In this document: positions 7,467-16,477 of the stretch, in pieces
Position numbering within the stretch: position 1 is the first letter of the stretch
How the letters are laid out: each line of letters begins with the position of its first letter
Assembly (NCBI RefSeq): GCF_902497745.1
Contig: NZ_CABVHJ010000006.1
Coordinates: forward strand, 124,001 to 188,000
From: Pseudomonas fluorescens
GTDB lineage: Bacteria; Pseudomonadota; Gammaproteobacteria; Pseudomonadales; Pseudomonadaceae
Reading direction: 5' to 3'
DNA length: 64,000 nt
Translations under genes and position numbers: made by a program
Notes under the pieces: model-generated
Seen by the model: only the letters and a program-made list of their open reading frames with translations
Told to the model about the DNA's origin: nothing
Databases searched by the model: none

Positions 7467-8408
7467 TCAGGCGGTGCGCTGGAAGACCAAAGCCTTGAGG
7501 CCGCTTTCAGGATCAATGTCCGGAAACTCCGGCGGATTCTCCAGCCGCTCTACAAAGCGCAGGCTCGGCGCTTCCTGGGTCACGCCATCGATCAGAAAGT
7601 CCGAACCGAACGCCGGATCGTTCATGCACGCCAGCACTGTGCCTTGGGGCGTGAGCAATTCCGGCAAACGACGCAGCACGCGCTGGTAGTCCTTGGTCAG
7701 CAGGAAACTGCCTTTCTGAAACGACGGCGGATCGATGATCACCAGATCATACGGGCCGCTGTTGATCACTTTGCCCCAGGACTTGAACAGGTCGTGGCCA
7801 AGGAAACTGACTTTGCTCAAGTCATGACCGTTCAAGCGATGATTGTCGCGACCCCGGCTCAGAGCTGCGCGCGACATGTCCAGATTGACCACATGGCTGG
7901 CACCACCCTCGATGGCTGCCACGGAAAAACCACAGGTGTAGGCGAACAGGTTGAGGATGCGTTTGCCATCGGCCTGTTCGCGCACCCAGTTGCGCCCGTA
8001 ACGCATGTCGAGAAACAGCCCGGCGTTCTGCTTGCGACCCAGATCGACACGGTACTGTAAGGCGCCTTCAACGATGGTCATTTCGTCGATTTCATCGCCC
8101 AGCAACCATTCGGCAGTGCTTTGCGGCAAGTAGCGATGCTGGATCAGCAAGGAGTGGGCGCCGGACTGTTTCCATTCGGCGGACCCCGTGAGCTCCAGCA
8201 GCAGCGCCTTGAGATTCTCCAGTTGCTCAGGCGCCGGCTCCTTGAACAGCGACACCAGCACCACGCCTTGCAGCCAGTCCACGGTCAACTGCTCCAGCCC
8301 GGCCCAGCAGCGTCCGCGCCCGTGGAACAGACGGCGGGTTTCGCTCGGCGCTGCCGCAAGGGCCGGCAGCAGATGGGCGTGGAGGGTGACGAGGGCTTCA
8401 GGGTTCAT
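7467..8408 (-). CDS. Class I SAM-dependent methyltransferase (RlmI/RlmK-like)
   Basis: The product has 313 residues. The catalytic part starts near residue 115. SAM-binding motif I is ILNLFAYTCGFSVAA at 151-165, the acidic residue after strand 2 is in NLDMS, and the catalytic motif DPPSF is at 226-230. This order and the DPPSF motif are those of 23S rRNA cytosine-5 or guanine methyltransferases of the RlmI/RlmK type. The N-terminal 110 residues do not show the PUA domain of RlmI. A nucleic-acid substrate is likely but which base is modified cannot be told. Confidence 0.8.
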   Translation of the reverse strand: MNPEALVTLHAHLLPALAAAPSETRRLFHGRGRCWAGLEQLTVDWLQGVVLVSLFKEPAPEQLENLKALLLELTGSAEWKQSGAHSLLIQHRYLPQSTAEWLLGDEIDEMTIVEGALQYRVDLGRKQNAGLFLDMRYGRNWVREQADGKRILNLFAYTCGFSVAAIEGGASHVVNLDMSRAALSRGRDNHRLNGHDLSKVSFLGHDLFKSWGKVINSGPYDLVIIDPPSFQKGSFLLTKDYQRVLRRLPELLTPQGTVLACMNDPAFGSDFLIDGVTQEAPSLRFVERLENPPEFPDIDPESGLKALVFQRTA

Positions 8409-8607
8409 CGGTCAGGATCGGCAAGCAAAAGGGCCGGCATTTTAACCACAAATCCGTCGTCGCGAACGATTGCCTGCGACGGGGAAAAATGGCCATTCGC
8501 AAAAGACCTGTATCAAAAATGAATTTCTGCAGAGCCCACCGCTCATACCAGATAAGCAGCGGATTCAAGCCGCTAAATCGTTAATGCAATTCAGGGAGTG
8601 CGGTTCC

Positions 8608-9021
8608 ATGTGCCCAATATTGACGGCGAACGCGGACCTTCCTGGCGGGTTGATTCTGGTGGTTGAGGATGATCCGTTGATTCTGGAGTTTCTCTGCGAA
8701 ATTCTTCAGGAGGAAGGTTTCAAGGTCGAGCCGCGCACCAGCGCGGATGACGCCAAGCTGTATCTGGAAGAGCACGCGCCGGAAGTGGCCTTGCTGCTGA
8801 CCGACATCACCATGCCCGGCGAAATCAATGGCGCTGGGTTGGCCAATCTGGTCGGCGACCGCTGGCCGGATAAACCGGTAATGGTCATGTCCGGCTATGA
8901 AACGCCCGAGACTTCCGGGGTCAAGCATCCAGTGGCGTTTATCAAAAAGCCGTGGGCCATTGGGCAATTGCTCGACTGTGTCGACAGCGCCTTCAAATCC
9001 AAGGCACCGCGCCTGCACTGA
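8608..9021 (+). CDS. Single-domain response regulator
   Basis: The product has 137 residues and is a receiver (CheY-like) domain only. The acidic pocket is D21-D22 in LVVEDDPL, the predicted phosphoacceptor is D66 in LLLTDITMPG, the conserved Thr/Ser is in VMSGYE and the Lys is in FIKKPW. There is no output domain, so it probably passes phosphate to, or docks on, another protein. ATG at 8608 is chosen because AGGGAG lies 9 bases upstream; the frame is open much further upstream without that support. No histidine kinase is adjacent. Confidence 0.85.
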   Translation: MCPILTANADLPGGLILVVEDDPLILEFLCEILQEEGFKVEPRTSADDAKLYLEEHAPEVALLLTDITMPGEINGAGLANLVGDRWPDKPVMVMSGYETPETSGVKHPVAFIKKPWAIGQLLDCVDSAFKSKAPRLH

Positions 9022-9090
9022 CACACTGGGTGGATCGACCGGGCAAGTGCTACATTGCCCGCCCGGTCTTTTGCCAGAGGATGCGACCCT

Positions 9091-9759
9091 TTGTCTGCTC
9101 ACGATGCTTTATTTGATCGCGCGTTCGGCGCGTTTCTGTTCGACATGGACGGCACTGTCCTCAATTCCATCGCCGCCGCCGAGCGGATCTGGTCAGCCTG
9201 GGCTTTGCGCCATGGTGTCGATGTGGAAACCTTTTTGCCGACCATTCATGGTGCGCGAGCCATCGACACGATCAATCGCCTGAACCTGCCGGGCGTGGAT
9301 GCCGAGGCGCAAGCGGCGTTCATCACCGAGGCGGAAATCGAAGACGTTGAAGGCATTGTCGAGATTCCCGGCGCGGCCAAATTTCTCAACAGCCTGCCCA
9401 GAGAACGCTGGGCGATGGTGACCTCGGCGCCACGGGATCTGGCCTTGCGGCGCATGGCGGCGGCGGGGATTCCGGAGCCTGCGGTGATGATCACCGCTGA
9501 AGATGTGAAGGCCGGCAAACCTGATCCGGCAGGCTATTTACTGGCAGCCAAACGACTTGGCCAGGAGCCGCATGATTGCCTGATCTTCGAAGACGCCACC
9601 GTCGGTATTCAGGCTGCCGAAGCGGCCGGCGCGCCGCTGATGATCATCACCACCACGCACCAGCATCCGCTGGAAACGGCCCATGCGACGTTGGCCAGTT
9701 ATGCTGCGGTGCAGGTAAAAGTCGACAGCGCGGGCCAGCTCCACCTGCAACGCAACTGA
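9091..9759 (+). CDS. HAD superfamily phosphatase (sugar-phosphatase type)
   Basis: The product has 222 residues. HAD motif I is DMDGT at 18-22 (nucleophile D18, acid/base D20), motif II is VTSAPR, motif III is the Lys of KAGKPDPAGYLLAA and motif IV is IFEDATVGIQAA. The helical cap between motifs I and II puts it in subclass I, like the YfbT/YniC sugar phosphatases. The start is the TTG at 9091, with AGAGGA about 10 bases before; this gives the N-terminus SAHDALFDRAFGAFLFDMDG. An upstream TTG at 9055 is less likely. The exact phosphosugar is not known. Confidence 0.87.
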   Translation: MSAHDALFDRAFGAFLFDMDGTVLNSIAAAERIWSAWALRHGVDVETFLPTIHGARAIDTINRLNLPGVDAEAQAAFITEAEIEDVEGIVEIPGAAKFLNSLPRERWAMVTSAPRDLALRRMAAAGIPEPAVMITAEDVKAGKPDPAGYLLAAKRLGQEPHDCLIFEDATVGIQAAEAAGAPLMIITTTHQHPLETAHATLASYAAVQVKVDSAGQLHLQRN

Positions 9760-9770
9760 CACAACACAAT

Positions 9771-9863
9771 CCCTGTGGGAGCGAGCCTGCTCGCGAAAGC
9801 ATTGTCATGGCCAATATTGATATTGGCTGACCCACCGCTTTCGCGAGCAGGCTCGCTCCCACA
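9771..9863. repeat. REP pair, GTGGGAGCGAGCCTGCTCGC type
   Basis: Inverted copies of CCTGTGGGAGCGAGCCTGCT and complement flank about 40 nt. It lies between the convergent HAD and membrane methyltransferase genes. Confidence 0.95.
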
Positions 9864-9885
9864 TTTTTCCAGTGTGGATTGAAGA

Positions 9886-10545
9886 TCAGTAAACCCCCGG
9901 CAGCAAACGCCAACTCCGCGCGCAATAAGCGTCATACTCCGCCCCAAACTGCGCCCGCAGCAGGGCTTCTTCCGAGTGAATCCGGGCAATCAACGGGATC
10001 AACGTCAGCGCTGCCAGTATCAATCCGACCACCGAACGAAACGCTAATGCCCAACCCACGGCATTGACCACCAACCCCAGATAACTCGGATTGCGCAGGT
10101 GCTCGTAGATGCCGTCCGTGACCAGTCGATGCCCCGGCTGAATCGCCACCAATCCACTGAAGCGCCGCCCCAGCACAAACACCGGCCACAATCGAAGCGT
10201 GCCGCCAACGATAAACAGCAAAGCGCCGAGCCAACGCACGCCCTCACCACCAAACGTCCAGAAGTTCACCCGGTCGCAATAGGCTGGCAAGAATCCACTG
10301 ACCAGTCCAATCACACCAAACGCCGGAATCACCCAGCGATTGGCGCGATCTTCACGTTCGCCAGAACTGAGGTTGACCTCACTGAACAGTGAAGCAATCA
10401 CCATCGCCACCGTCGCCAATGCCACGATCACCAATGAACCATGGGAAAAGAACATCGCCACCCCACCAATGCCCCACACCGCCAGACCCAGCCAGGCGAG
10501 GGTGGCGAGTACCGCGACGACGGTCATTTGCGCAGACATTTTCAT
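9886..10545 (-). CDS. Isoprenylcysteine carboxyl methyltransferase-like membrane protein
   Basis: The product has 219 residues with five or six hydrophobic segments. The C-terminal half carries GHRLVTDGIYEHLRNPSYLG, then IARIHSEEALLRAQFGAEYD, the SAM-binding and membrane-surface signature of the ICMT/PEMT family. Bacterial members methylate lipids or small molecules, and the substrate here is unknown. ATG at 10545 is preferred over the TTG two codons earlier because of the GTGAG about 6 bases before it. Confidence 0.8.
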   Translation of the reverse strand: MKMSAQMTVVAVLATLAWLGLAVWGIGGVAMFFSHGSLVIVALATVAMVIASLFSEVNLSSGEREDRANRWVIPAFGVIGLVSGFLPAYCDRVNFWTFGGEGVRWLGALLFIVGGTLRLWPVFVLGRRFSGLVAIQPGHRLVTDGIYEHLRNPSYLGLVVNAVGWALAFRSVVGLILAALTLIPLIARIHSEEALLRAQFGAEYDAYCARSWRLLPGVY

Positions 10546-10596
10546 GGTCAACTCACGGCTGGTTGCGTTTCCGTTGAGTGTAGATCCACCGCAAAA

Positions 10597-11032
10597 CCTG
10601 TGGGCGCGAGCCTGCTCGCGAAAGCGTTGGGTCAGTCAATTTCTTATCTTGGATGTGCCGGCCCTTTCGCGAGCAAGCTCGCTCCCACAGGGATCTGCGT
10701 TGAACAGAGAATGCGAGATCACTTCTGAACCTGTGGGAGCGAGCTTGCTCGCGAAGGCGTTGGGTCAGTCAAATTCGATGTTGGATGTGCCGGCCCCTTC
10801 GCGAGCAGGCTCGCTCCCACAGGGGTCTGCGTTGAACAGAGAATGCGAGATCACGTCTGAAGGTGTGGGCGCGAGCCTGCTCGCGAAAGCGTTGGGTCAG
10901 TCAATTTCTTATCTTGGATGTGCCGGCCCTTTCGCGAGCAAGCTCGCTCCCACAGGGATCTGTGTTGAACAGAGAATGCGAGATCACTTCTGAACCTGTG
11001 GGAGCGAGCTTGCTCGCGAAGGGGCCATGTCA
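10597..11032. repeat. Tandem REP array, 132-133-bp unit, 3.3 copies
   Basis: Units begin at 10597, 10730, 10862 and 10995. Each has a left arm GTGGG(A/C)GCGAGC, a spacer GGTCAGTCAA..TTGGATGTGCCGG, a right arm and a tail with TGAACAGAGAATGCGAGATC. Units 1 and 3 share the variant GTGGGCGCGAGC and the same spacer, so the array looks like a duplicated 265-bp dimer. The fourth unit has only its left arm and runs to the stop of the LysR gene. An open frame through the array encodes repeats of ASLLAK and SLPQG and is not a gene. Confidence 0.93.
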
Positions 11033-11926
11033 GTCAGCAGATACCTTGTCGTCAGTCAGGACTTTGCGGAACGTTTCTACCAACGGTCGCAAATTGATCC
11101 GGTGCCACGCTGCCCACAATGGCGTAGTCAGCGTCAGCCACGGCAGTTCTCGCAACACCACACCCGGCGGGGCGTTATGGCTCAGGCCTTTCTGAATCAT
11201 CGCAATCCCCAGCCCCGACGCCACCAGCCCCAGCGCGGTAAACGGCTCGGTCGCCTGCATGCGCACATCCGGAGTGAAGCCGGCGCGGATGCAGGCGCTG
11301 ACAAACTCATCGTTGGCATCCTGACGCGGCTGCACGCCGATCCACTCCTGAGCGGCCAGATCCTCCGGCTTCAACGCAGCCTGCTGCGCTAACGGATGAT
11401 GTTCCGGCAACGCCAGCAGCATCGGCTCATCCAGCACCTGAAAGCCCAGCAGATCAGGATCGTCATCGGTCGGCGGCTCACTCACCAAGGCAATATCGAG
11501 ACTACGCTGCCGCAGGCCTTCCAATTGCTCGGCGGAACTAAGGTTGTACAGCGCGACGTGAACGTTGGGACGATCCGCGCGCAATACGCGCAAGGCATTG
11601 GGCAGGACTCCGGCGTGCATGGCGTTCTCGATATAGCCGATGCACAGGCCACCTTCTTCGCCGCGACCGAGGCGTTTGCCGAGGGATTCGAGGCGATTGG
11701 CGTGGGTCAGCAGGGCGCGGGTTTCGGCAAGAAAAGTCTGGCCGTCGCGGGTCAGGCGAATGCGTTGCTGACTACGCTCGAACAGCGTCAGGCCCAAGCG
11801 CTCTTCGAGCTGGGCGATCTGCCGGCTCAGTGGCGACTGGGAAATATGCAGCCGTTCGGCGGCGCGGCCGACGTGTTCTTCCTCGGCGACTACAACGAAG
11901 TAGCGCAATTGGCGGATATCGATCAT
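11030..11926 (-). CDS. LysR family transcriptional regulator
   Basis: The product has 298 residues. The winged helix-turn-helix is at 1-60: MIDIRQLRYFVVVAEEEHVG, then RLHISQSPLSRQIAQLEERL. The rest is the two-lobed effector-binding domain. ATG at 11926 starts directly at the domain; the frame is open 20 codons further but with arginine-rich, unsupported sequence. It diverges from the aldo-keto reductase operon across 113 bp and is its likely regulator. Its stop lies at the edge of the REP array. Confidence 0.9.
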   Translation of the reverse strand: MIDIRQLRYFVVVAEEEHVGRAAERLHISQSPLSRQIAQLEERLGLTLFERSQQRIRLTRDGQTFLAETRALLTHANRLESLGKRLGRGEEGGLCIGYIENAMHAGVLPNALRVLRADRPNVHVALYNLSSAEQLEGLRQRSLDIALVSEPPTDDDPDLLGFQVLDEPMLLALPEHHPLAQQAALKPEDLAAQEWIGVQPRQDANDEFVSACIRAGFTPDVRMQATEPFTALGLVASGLGIAMIQKGLSHNAPPGVVLRELPWLTLTTPLWAAWHRINLRPLVETFRKVLTDDKVSAD

Positions 11927-12039
11927 GTCAGACCTATAGGGACTCAAGTGCTGCGCATTATGTCTTGGACGGTCTCGGTGTCGCAATCTAGGATCTGCTC
12001 AACGGTCACACCGACCCAGAACCTATTGAGGAAAAACCA

Positions 12040-13062
12040 ATGAGCTTGAAAGACAAACTGCCCGGCCAGCTGGGCTTCGGCACCGCACCACTGGGCAACA
12101 TGTTCCGCGCCATCCCGGAAGCCGAAGCGCAAGCCACCGTGCATGCCGCGTGGGATGCCGGCGTGCGTTACTTCGATACCGCGCCGTTCTACGGTTCGGG
12201 CCTGTCGGAAATCCGCCTCGGCGAAGCGCTCAAGCAATACAAGCGCGACGACTACGTGCTCAGCAGCAAGGTCGGCCGGGTAATTCTCGATGAAGTCGAA
12301 GACGCCGCTGCCCGTGATCTCGGCGAGAAAAGCGGCGTGTTCGAACACGGTCGCCCGAACAAGATCGTCAATGACTACAGCGCCGATGCGACTATGCGTT
12401 CGATCGAAGACAGCCTCAAGCGCCTGCAAACCGATCGCCTCGACATCGTCTGGGTGCACGACATCGCTCAGGATTTCTACGGCGATCAATGGCTGGAATA
12501 CTTCAATCAGGCCCGCACCGGCGCATTCAAAGTGCTGACCCGCTTGCGCGAAGAAGGCGTGATCAAAGGCTGGGGCCTGGGCGTGAACAAAGTCGAGCCG
12601 TGCGAATTGACCCTCGACCTCAGCGAAGCGCAGCCGGACGGTTTTCTGCTGGCCGGTCGCTACACGCTGCTCGATCACGAACGCCCGTTGCAACGCTTGA
12701 TGGATGCGGCGCTGGCGCAGAACGTTGAAATTGTCGTCGGTGGCCCTTACAGCTCGGGCATCCTCGCCGGTGGTGCGCACTTCGAATACCAGAAAGCCAA
12801 CCCTGAGGTCATCGCCAAGGTCGAGCAGATCAAACGCATCGCCGCCGCGTACAACGTTGATATCAAAGCCGCTGCGCTACAGTTTTCGCTGGCCAATCCT
12901 GCTGTTGCGGCGGTCATTCCCGGCGCAAGCAAACCCGGCCGAATTGCTGAAGATGTCGCCGCATTGTCAGCCGTTATTCCTGCCGGTTTCTGGCAGGCGA
13001 TGCGCGACGCCAGACTGGTTTCCGAACGTGCACCATTGCCAATCGATGAGGTGAAAGCATGA
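12040..13062 (+). CDS. Aldo/keto reductase
   Basis: The product has 340 residues. The catalytic tetrad is visible: D46 and Y51 in YFDTAPFYGSG, K77 in SSKVGR and H140 in VWVHD. The cofactor loop near the C-terminus (AVIPGASKPGRI) is typical of NAD(P)-dependent members. The overall pattern is closest to D-threo-aldose 1-dehydrogenase and pyridoxal 4-dehydrogenase, so oxidation of a sugar, aldehyde or pyridoxal-like compound is possible. It is the first gene of an operon with SDR and SRPBCC genes and overlaps the next start by 4 bp. The substrate is unknown. Confidence 0.85.
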   Translation: MSLKDKLPGQLGFGTAPLGNMFRAIPEAEAQATVHAAWDAGVRYFDTAPFYGSGLSEIRLGEALKQYKRDDYVLSSKVGRVILDEVEDAAARDLGEKSGVFEHGRPNKIVNDYSADATMRSIEDSLKRLQTDRLDIVWVHDIAQDFYGDQWLEYFNQARTGAFKVLTRLREEGVIKGWGLGVNKVEPCELTLDLSEAQPDGFLLAGRYTLLDHERPLQRLMDAALAQNVEIVVGGPYSSGILAGGAHFEYQKANPEVIAKVEQIKRIAAAYNVDIKAAALQFSLANPAVAAVIPGASKPGRIAEDVAALSAVIPAGFWQAMRDARLVSERAPLPIDEVKA

Positions 13063-13856
13063 AGATTGATCTGAGTGGAAAACTGGCCATTGTCAGCGGC
13101 AGCACTGCGGGCATTGGTCTGGGCATAAGCCAGTCGCTGGCTGAATCCGGGGCCACGGTGGTCGTGATCGGCCGTGACACGGGAAAGGTCGAGCAAGCGC
13201 TGGCGAGTATTCGCGAGAAAGTCCCGGGTGCACAATTGCGCGGTTTGACTGCCGATCTGGGCACCGCCGAAGGCGCGCAGAAACTGTTCGCCGCTGAACC
13301 ACGTGCGGACATTCTGGTGAATAACCTCGGCATCTTCGACGCGGTTGATTTCTTCGAAGCACCGGACAGCGAGTGGACGCGTTTCTATGAGGTCAACGTG
13401 ATTTCCGGCGTGCGTCTGGCGCGGCATTACGTGCCGGCGATGGTCGAGCAGGGCTGGGGCCGGGTGATTTTCCTGTCTTCGGAATCCGGTGTGGCAACGC
13501 CAGCGGACATGATCAACTATGGCGTGACCAAAAGCGCCAATCTGGCGGTATCCCACGGTCTGGCCAAACGTCTGGCTGGCACCGGGGTGACCGTCAATGC
13601 GATCCTGCCGGGGCCGACCTTCACCGATGGCCTTGAAGACATGCTCAAGGACGCCGCGGCCGAATCCGGGCGCAACCTGCGCGATGAAGCTGACGCTTTT
13701 GTGCGCAAGGCGCGGCCGACGTCGATCATCCAGCGTGTCGCGGATGTTGAAGAGGTCGCGCACCTGGTCACCTACATCGCTTCGCCGCTGTCCTCAGCCA
13801 CCACCGGCGCCGCGTTGCGCGTCGATGGCGGTGTGGTCGACAGCCTCACGATCTGA
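13059..13856 (+). CDS. SDR family oxidoreductase
   Basis: The product has 265 residues. The Rossmann cofactor motif GSTAGIG is at 14-20, the NNLG motif at 88-91, the catalytic Ser at 141 in FLSSESG, and Y154-x3-K158 in INYGVTKSA. The C-terminus ends in a typical GAALRVDGGVV. It is a classical short-chain dehydrogenase, 265 residues being slightly long for the family. Translationally coupled (ATGA overlap) to the aldo/keto reductase, so both probably act on the same or successive intermediates. Confidence 0.88.
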   Translation: MKIDLSGKLAIVSGSTAGIGLGISQSLAESGATVVVIGRDTGKVEQALASIREKVPGAQLRGLTADLGTAEGAQKLFAAEPRADILVNNLGIFDAVDFFEAPDSEWTRFYEVNVISGVRLARHYVPAMVEQGWGRVIFLSSESGVATPADMINYGVTKSANLAVSHGLAKRLAGTGVTVNAILPGPTFTDGLEDMLKDAAAESGRNLRDEADAFVRKARPTSIIQRVADVEEVAHLVTYIASPLSSATTGAALRVDGGVVDSLTI

Positions 13857-13879
13857 ATTCCCGAGAGAGACATTTATCT

Positions 13880-14290
13880 ATGCCTACAGCATCTGCAACC
13901 ATCGACATCCCGGCTTCGGCCGATCAGGTCTGGCAATTGATCGGCGGCTTCAACACGCTGCCCGACTGGCTGCCGTTTATTCCCAACAGTGAACTGAGCG
14001 ACGGCGGCCGCGTGCGCACCCTGCAAACCGCTGACGGCGGCGTGGTGGTCGAGCGTCTGCAAGCGTTCGACAACGCCGAGAAAACCTACAGCTATTCGAT
14101 CGAACAGGCACCGTTCCCGGCGACTGATTATCTGGCGACGATCAAGGTCGAAGCCCAGGGGCAGGGCGCGCGGGTGACGTGGTCGGGGCGTTTCAACGCC
14201 AAAGGCGTGAGCGATGAGGAAGTGGTGGCGTTGTTTAACGGCATCTATCAGGGTGGCCTCGAGGCACTCCGAGCCAATTACCCATCCTGA
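13880..14290 (+). CDS. SRPBCC family protein (polyketide cyclase/START-like)
   Basis: The product has 136 residues. The opening ATIDIPASADQVWQLIGGF, the early DWLPFIP and the long C-terminal helix (EVVALFNGIYQGGLEALRANY) are those of the SRPBCC fold, which binds hydrophobic or aromatic ligands in a deep pocket. No cofactor motif is present. It is the third gene of the operon, 23 bp after the SDR gene, with GAGAGA 8-10 bases before ATG. A role in binding or cyclising the pathway compound is inferred from the fold. Confidence 0.82.
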   Translation: MPTASATIDIPASADQVWQLIGGFNTLPDWLPFIPNSELSDGGRVRTLQTADGGVVVERLQAFDNAEKTYSYSIEQAPFPATDYLATIKVEAQGQGARVTWSGRFNAKGVSDEEVVALFNGIYQGGLEALRANYPS

Positions 14291-14306
14291 TCATTGAGCA
14301 CAAAAC

Positions 14307-14399
14307 CCTGTGGGAGCGAGCCTGCTCGCGAAGAGGGACTGTCAGGCAACATCTTTGTTGAATGACTCACCGCTTTCGCGAGCAGGCTCGCTCCCACAT
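14307..14399. repeat. REP pair, GTGGGAGCGAGCCTGCTCGC type
   Basis: Inverted arms with about 42 nt between, located between the convergent SRPBCC and sensor kinase genes. Confidence 0.95.
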
Positions 14400-14421
14400 T
14401 GATTGCATTTCAAGGTAGAAG

Positions 14422-15816
14422 TCAGGAATTCTCGATCAGGCTCTGCCGGCAATCGAGCACCAGTTTCGCTCCACCGAGATCACTGCTGCCAACTTCAAGA
14501 CTGAAGCCATGCAAGCTGACAATCGCCGCGACAATCGACAGCCCCAAACCAAAACCACCCTGCGGCTGCCCACCCTCTGCACGATAAAAGCGCTGGAACA
14601 CCGCCTCACGCTCAGCCTCGGGAATCCCCGGCCCTGAGTCGTGCACCTCAATCCGCGTCTGCCCACCCGCGTTCACCCCGCGCAACATCACCGTGCCGCC
14701 CGGTGGCGTGAACTTGATCGAGTTGCTCAGCAGATTCGCCAGCGCCTCGAACAACAACGCTCGGTCGCCATTGAGCGCCGGCAACGTCTCCGGCATGTTC
14801 AGCTCGAAACGCAGCTCGCCTTCCTCGGCCAGTGGCAGATAAAACTCATGCAGTTCTTCCAGCAATTGCACCGGATCGAGTTCGACAAAACCTGAACGGC
14901 GCTGGCGATCCTCAAGTTCGGAGATCCGCAGCAATCCGCGAAACCGCGCCATCAGCGTGTCAGCTTCGGCCAGCACCAGATCCAGCTGCGCCGCTTCCTG
15001 CGAGCCTTCGCCGGCCTGCTGCTGCATGCGATACAACTGCGCGCGCAGACGCGTCAGTGGTGTGCGCAAATCATGGGCGATGTTGTCGCAGACGCCTTTG
15101 ACTTCATTCATCAAACGCTCGATGCGCTCCAGCATCGCGTTGACGATGGCGGCGAGCATGTCCAGTTCATCGCGGCGATTGGACAGCGGCAAACGGTGGG
15201 TCAGATCGCCGGCGACAATCGCCTGGGCGCTGTCCTGAATCGCCCGTATCCGGCGCAACGGTCGCCGCCGCAGCAAATGCCAACCGGCAATCCCCGGCAG
15301 AATCGTCAGCGACACGCCCCAGAACAACGCATGCAAAATGATCCGCGTCACCGCAAACAGCGAGCCGTTGTCGCGCAGCAGCACCAGCCAGCGGCCGTCG
15401 CGGGTTTGCGTGGCGACCGCGTCGCAGCTGTCATTGGGCAGGGTCGGATCGTCGGAGTCGGCGCAGTCGGCGAGCATGTGGATCTTGCCGTCCAGCTGCA
15501 GGCCTTCGGGGATCTGCTGGAGTGCGCCGCCGAGGTATACGCCTTGCGCATCGAACAGGCCATAAGCGTCGATACCGCGAATGTCGAAGGTCATGCTGGC
15601 GGCGAGGGCGTCTTCCAGTTGCTCGCCGCGAAAGTGCGAAAACAGGTGCTGACGTTGCATCAGCGAATGTTTGGCGAGGTTGTCGAGGTAGCCGGAGACC
15701 TCGTAATACATGACCCCCATGAGGATCGCACTCCACGCCACGAACAGCGAACTGTACAGCGCCAGCAAGCGGCTGCTGGAGGAACGCCAGCCGTCAGACG
15801 GGTTCGGCAATGACAT
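14422..15816 (-). CDS. Two-component sensor histidine kinase
   Basis: The product has 464 residues. Transmembrane segments lie near 17-37 and 156-178, and the loop between is a periplasmic sensor of about 118 residues. It contains two Cys (118 and 131) and several acidic residues. A HAMP domain follows (RRPLRRIRAIQDSAQAIVAG). The phosphoacceptor is H248 in DNIAHDLRTPLTRLR, and the ATP-binding domain shows ANLLSNSIKFTP, DSGPGIP and GFGLGLSIV. It overlaps the upstream response regulator gene by 23 bp. The stimulus is unknown; a metal cation or oxidant would suit the loop but is a guess. Confidence 0.9.
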   Translation of the reverse strand: MSLPNPSDGWRSSSSRLLALYSSLFVAWSAILMGVMYYEVSGYLDNLAKHSLMQRQHLFSHFRGEQLEDALAASMTFDIRGIDAYGLFDAQGVYLGGALQQIPEGLQLDGKIHMLADCADSDDPTLPNDSCDAVATQTRDGRWLVLLRDNGSLFAVTRIILHALFWGVSLTILPGIAGWHLLRRRPLRRIRAIQDSAQAIVAGDLTHRLPLSNRRDELDMLAAIVNAMLERIERLMNEVKGVCDNIAHDLRTPLTRLRAQLYRMQQQAGEGSQEAAQLDLVLAEADTLMARFRGLLRISELEDRQRRSGFVELDPVQLLEELHEFYLPLAEEGELRFELNMPETLPALNGDRALLFEALANLLSNSIKFTPPGGTVMLRGVNAGGQTRIEVHDSGPGIPEAEREAVFQRFYRAEGGQPQGGFGLGLSIVAAIVSLHGFSLEVGSSDLGGAKLVLDCRQSLIENS

Positions 15817-16477
15817 AACCGGAGCCCCGTACCGTGCGGATCAGCGGCACATTGCCGACGGCGTCGATCTTCTTGCGCAGACGGCCGATGTGCACGTCGA
15901 TCAGGTTGGTGCCGGGGTCGAAGTGATAACCCCAGACCTCTTCGAAAATCATCATCCGCGAGAGGATCTGGCCGCTGTTGCGCATCAGGAATTCGAGCAG
16001 CTTGTACTCGGTGGGCAGCAGCGTCAGCACTTGTTCGGCACGGCGCGCTTCGTGGCTGATCAAATCCAGCTCCAGGTCGGCGACCTGCAAGGTCGTTGCT
16101 TGAGTCGCGCCGCTGTTCTGCCGACGCAACAAGACTTCAACCCGTGCGGCCATTTCATCGGTGGCGAACGGCTTGGTCAGGTAGTCATCGCCGCCGGCGC
16201 GCAAGCCGCGCACACGCTCGTCGACATCGGAGAGGGCGCTGATCATCAGAATCGGCGTGGCCACGCCCATTGTGCGCAGGGTGGTGACGATGGCCAGGCC
16301 ATCGAGTTCGGGCAGCATGCGGTCGAGGGTGATCAGGTCGTAGTTGCCGCTCACGGCGCGGTCGAGGCCTTCGCGGCCATTGTCGACCCAGTCGACGTCC
16401 AGTCCGTGGCTGCTCAGTTCGGCGACGATTTCCCGGGCGGTCACGGCGTCGTCTTCGATGGTCAAGATACGAGTCAT
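15794..16477 (-). CDS. OmpR/PhoB family response regulator
   Basis: The product has 227 residues. The receiver domain has D9-D10, phosphoacceptor D52 in LITLDRMLPELDG and the Lys of YLTKPFA. The C-terminal winged helix contains LLPTEYKLLEFLMRNSGQIL and the recognition region NLIDVHIGRLRKKID. ATG at 16477 starts the receiver cleanly. It is the first gene of the pair, cotranscribed with the kinase it overlaps. The intergenic region upstream also carries the promoter for the divergent membrane protein gene, a possible target. Confidence 0.92.
   Translation of the reverse strand: MTRILTIEDDAVTAREIVAELSSHGLDVDWVDNGREGLDRAVSGNYDLITLDRMLPELDGLAIVTTLRTMGVATPILMISALSDVDERVRGLRAGGDDYLTKPFATDEMAARVEVLLRRQNSGATQATTLQVADLELDLISHEARRAEQVLTLLPTEYKLLEFLMRNSGQILSRMMIFEEVWGYHFDPGTNLIDVHIGRLRKKIDAVGNVPLIRTVRGSGYVIAEPV

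Noticed and set aside
10340..10993. An open frame with repeated ASLLAK and SLPQG segments
   Set aside because: It is the translation of the tandem REP array, whose unit lengths happen to keep one frame open. Such peptides occur at nearly every REP in the window.
10597..11032. The evenly spaced repeat as a possible CRISPR array
   Set aside because: Spacers between arms are themselves repeated and the arms are inverted REP arms, not 28-37-nt direct repeats. No cas gene is present.
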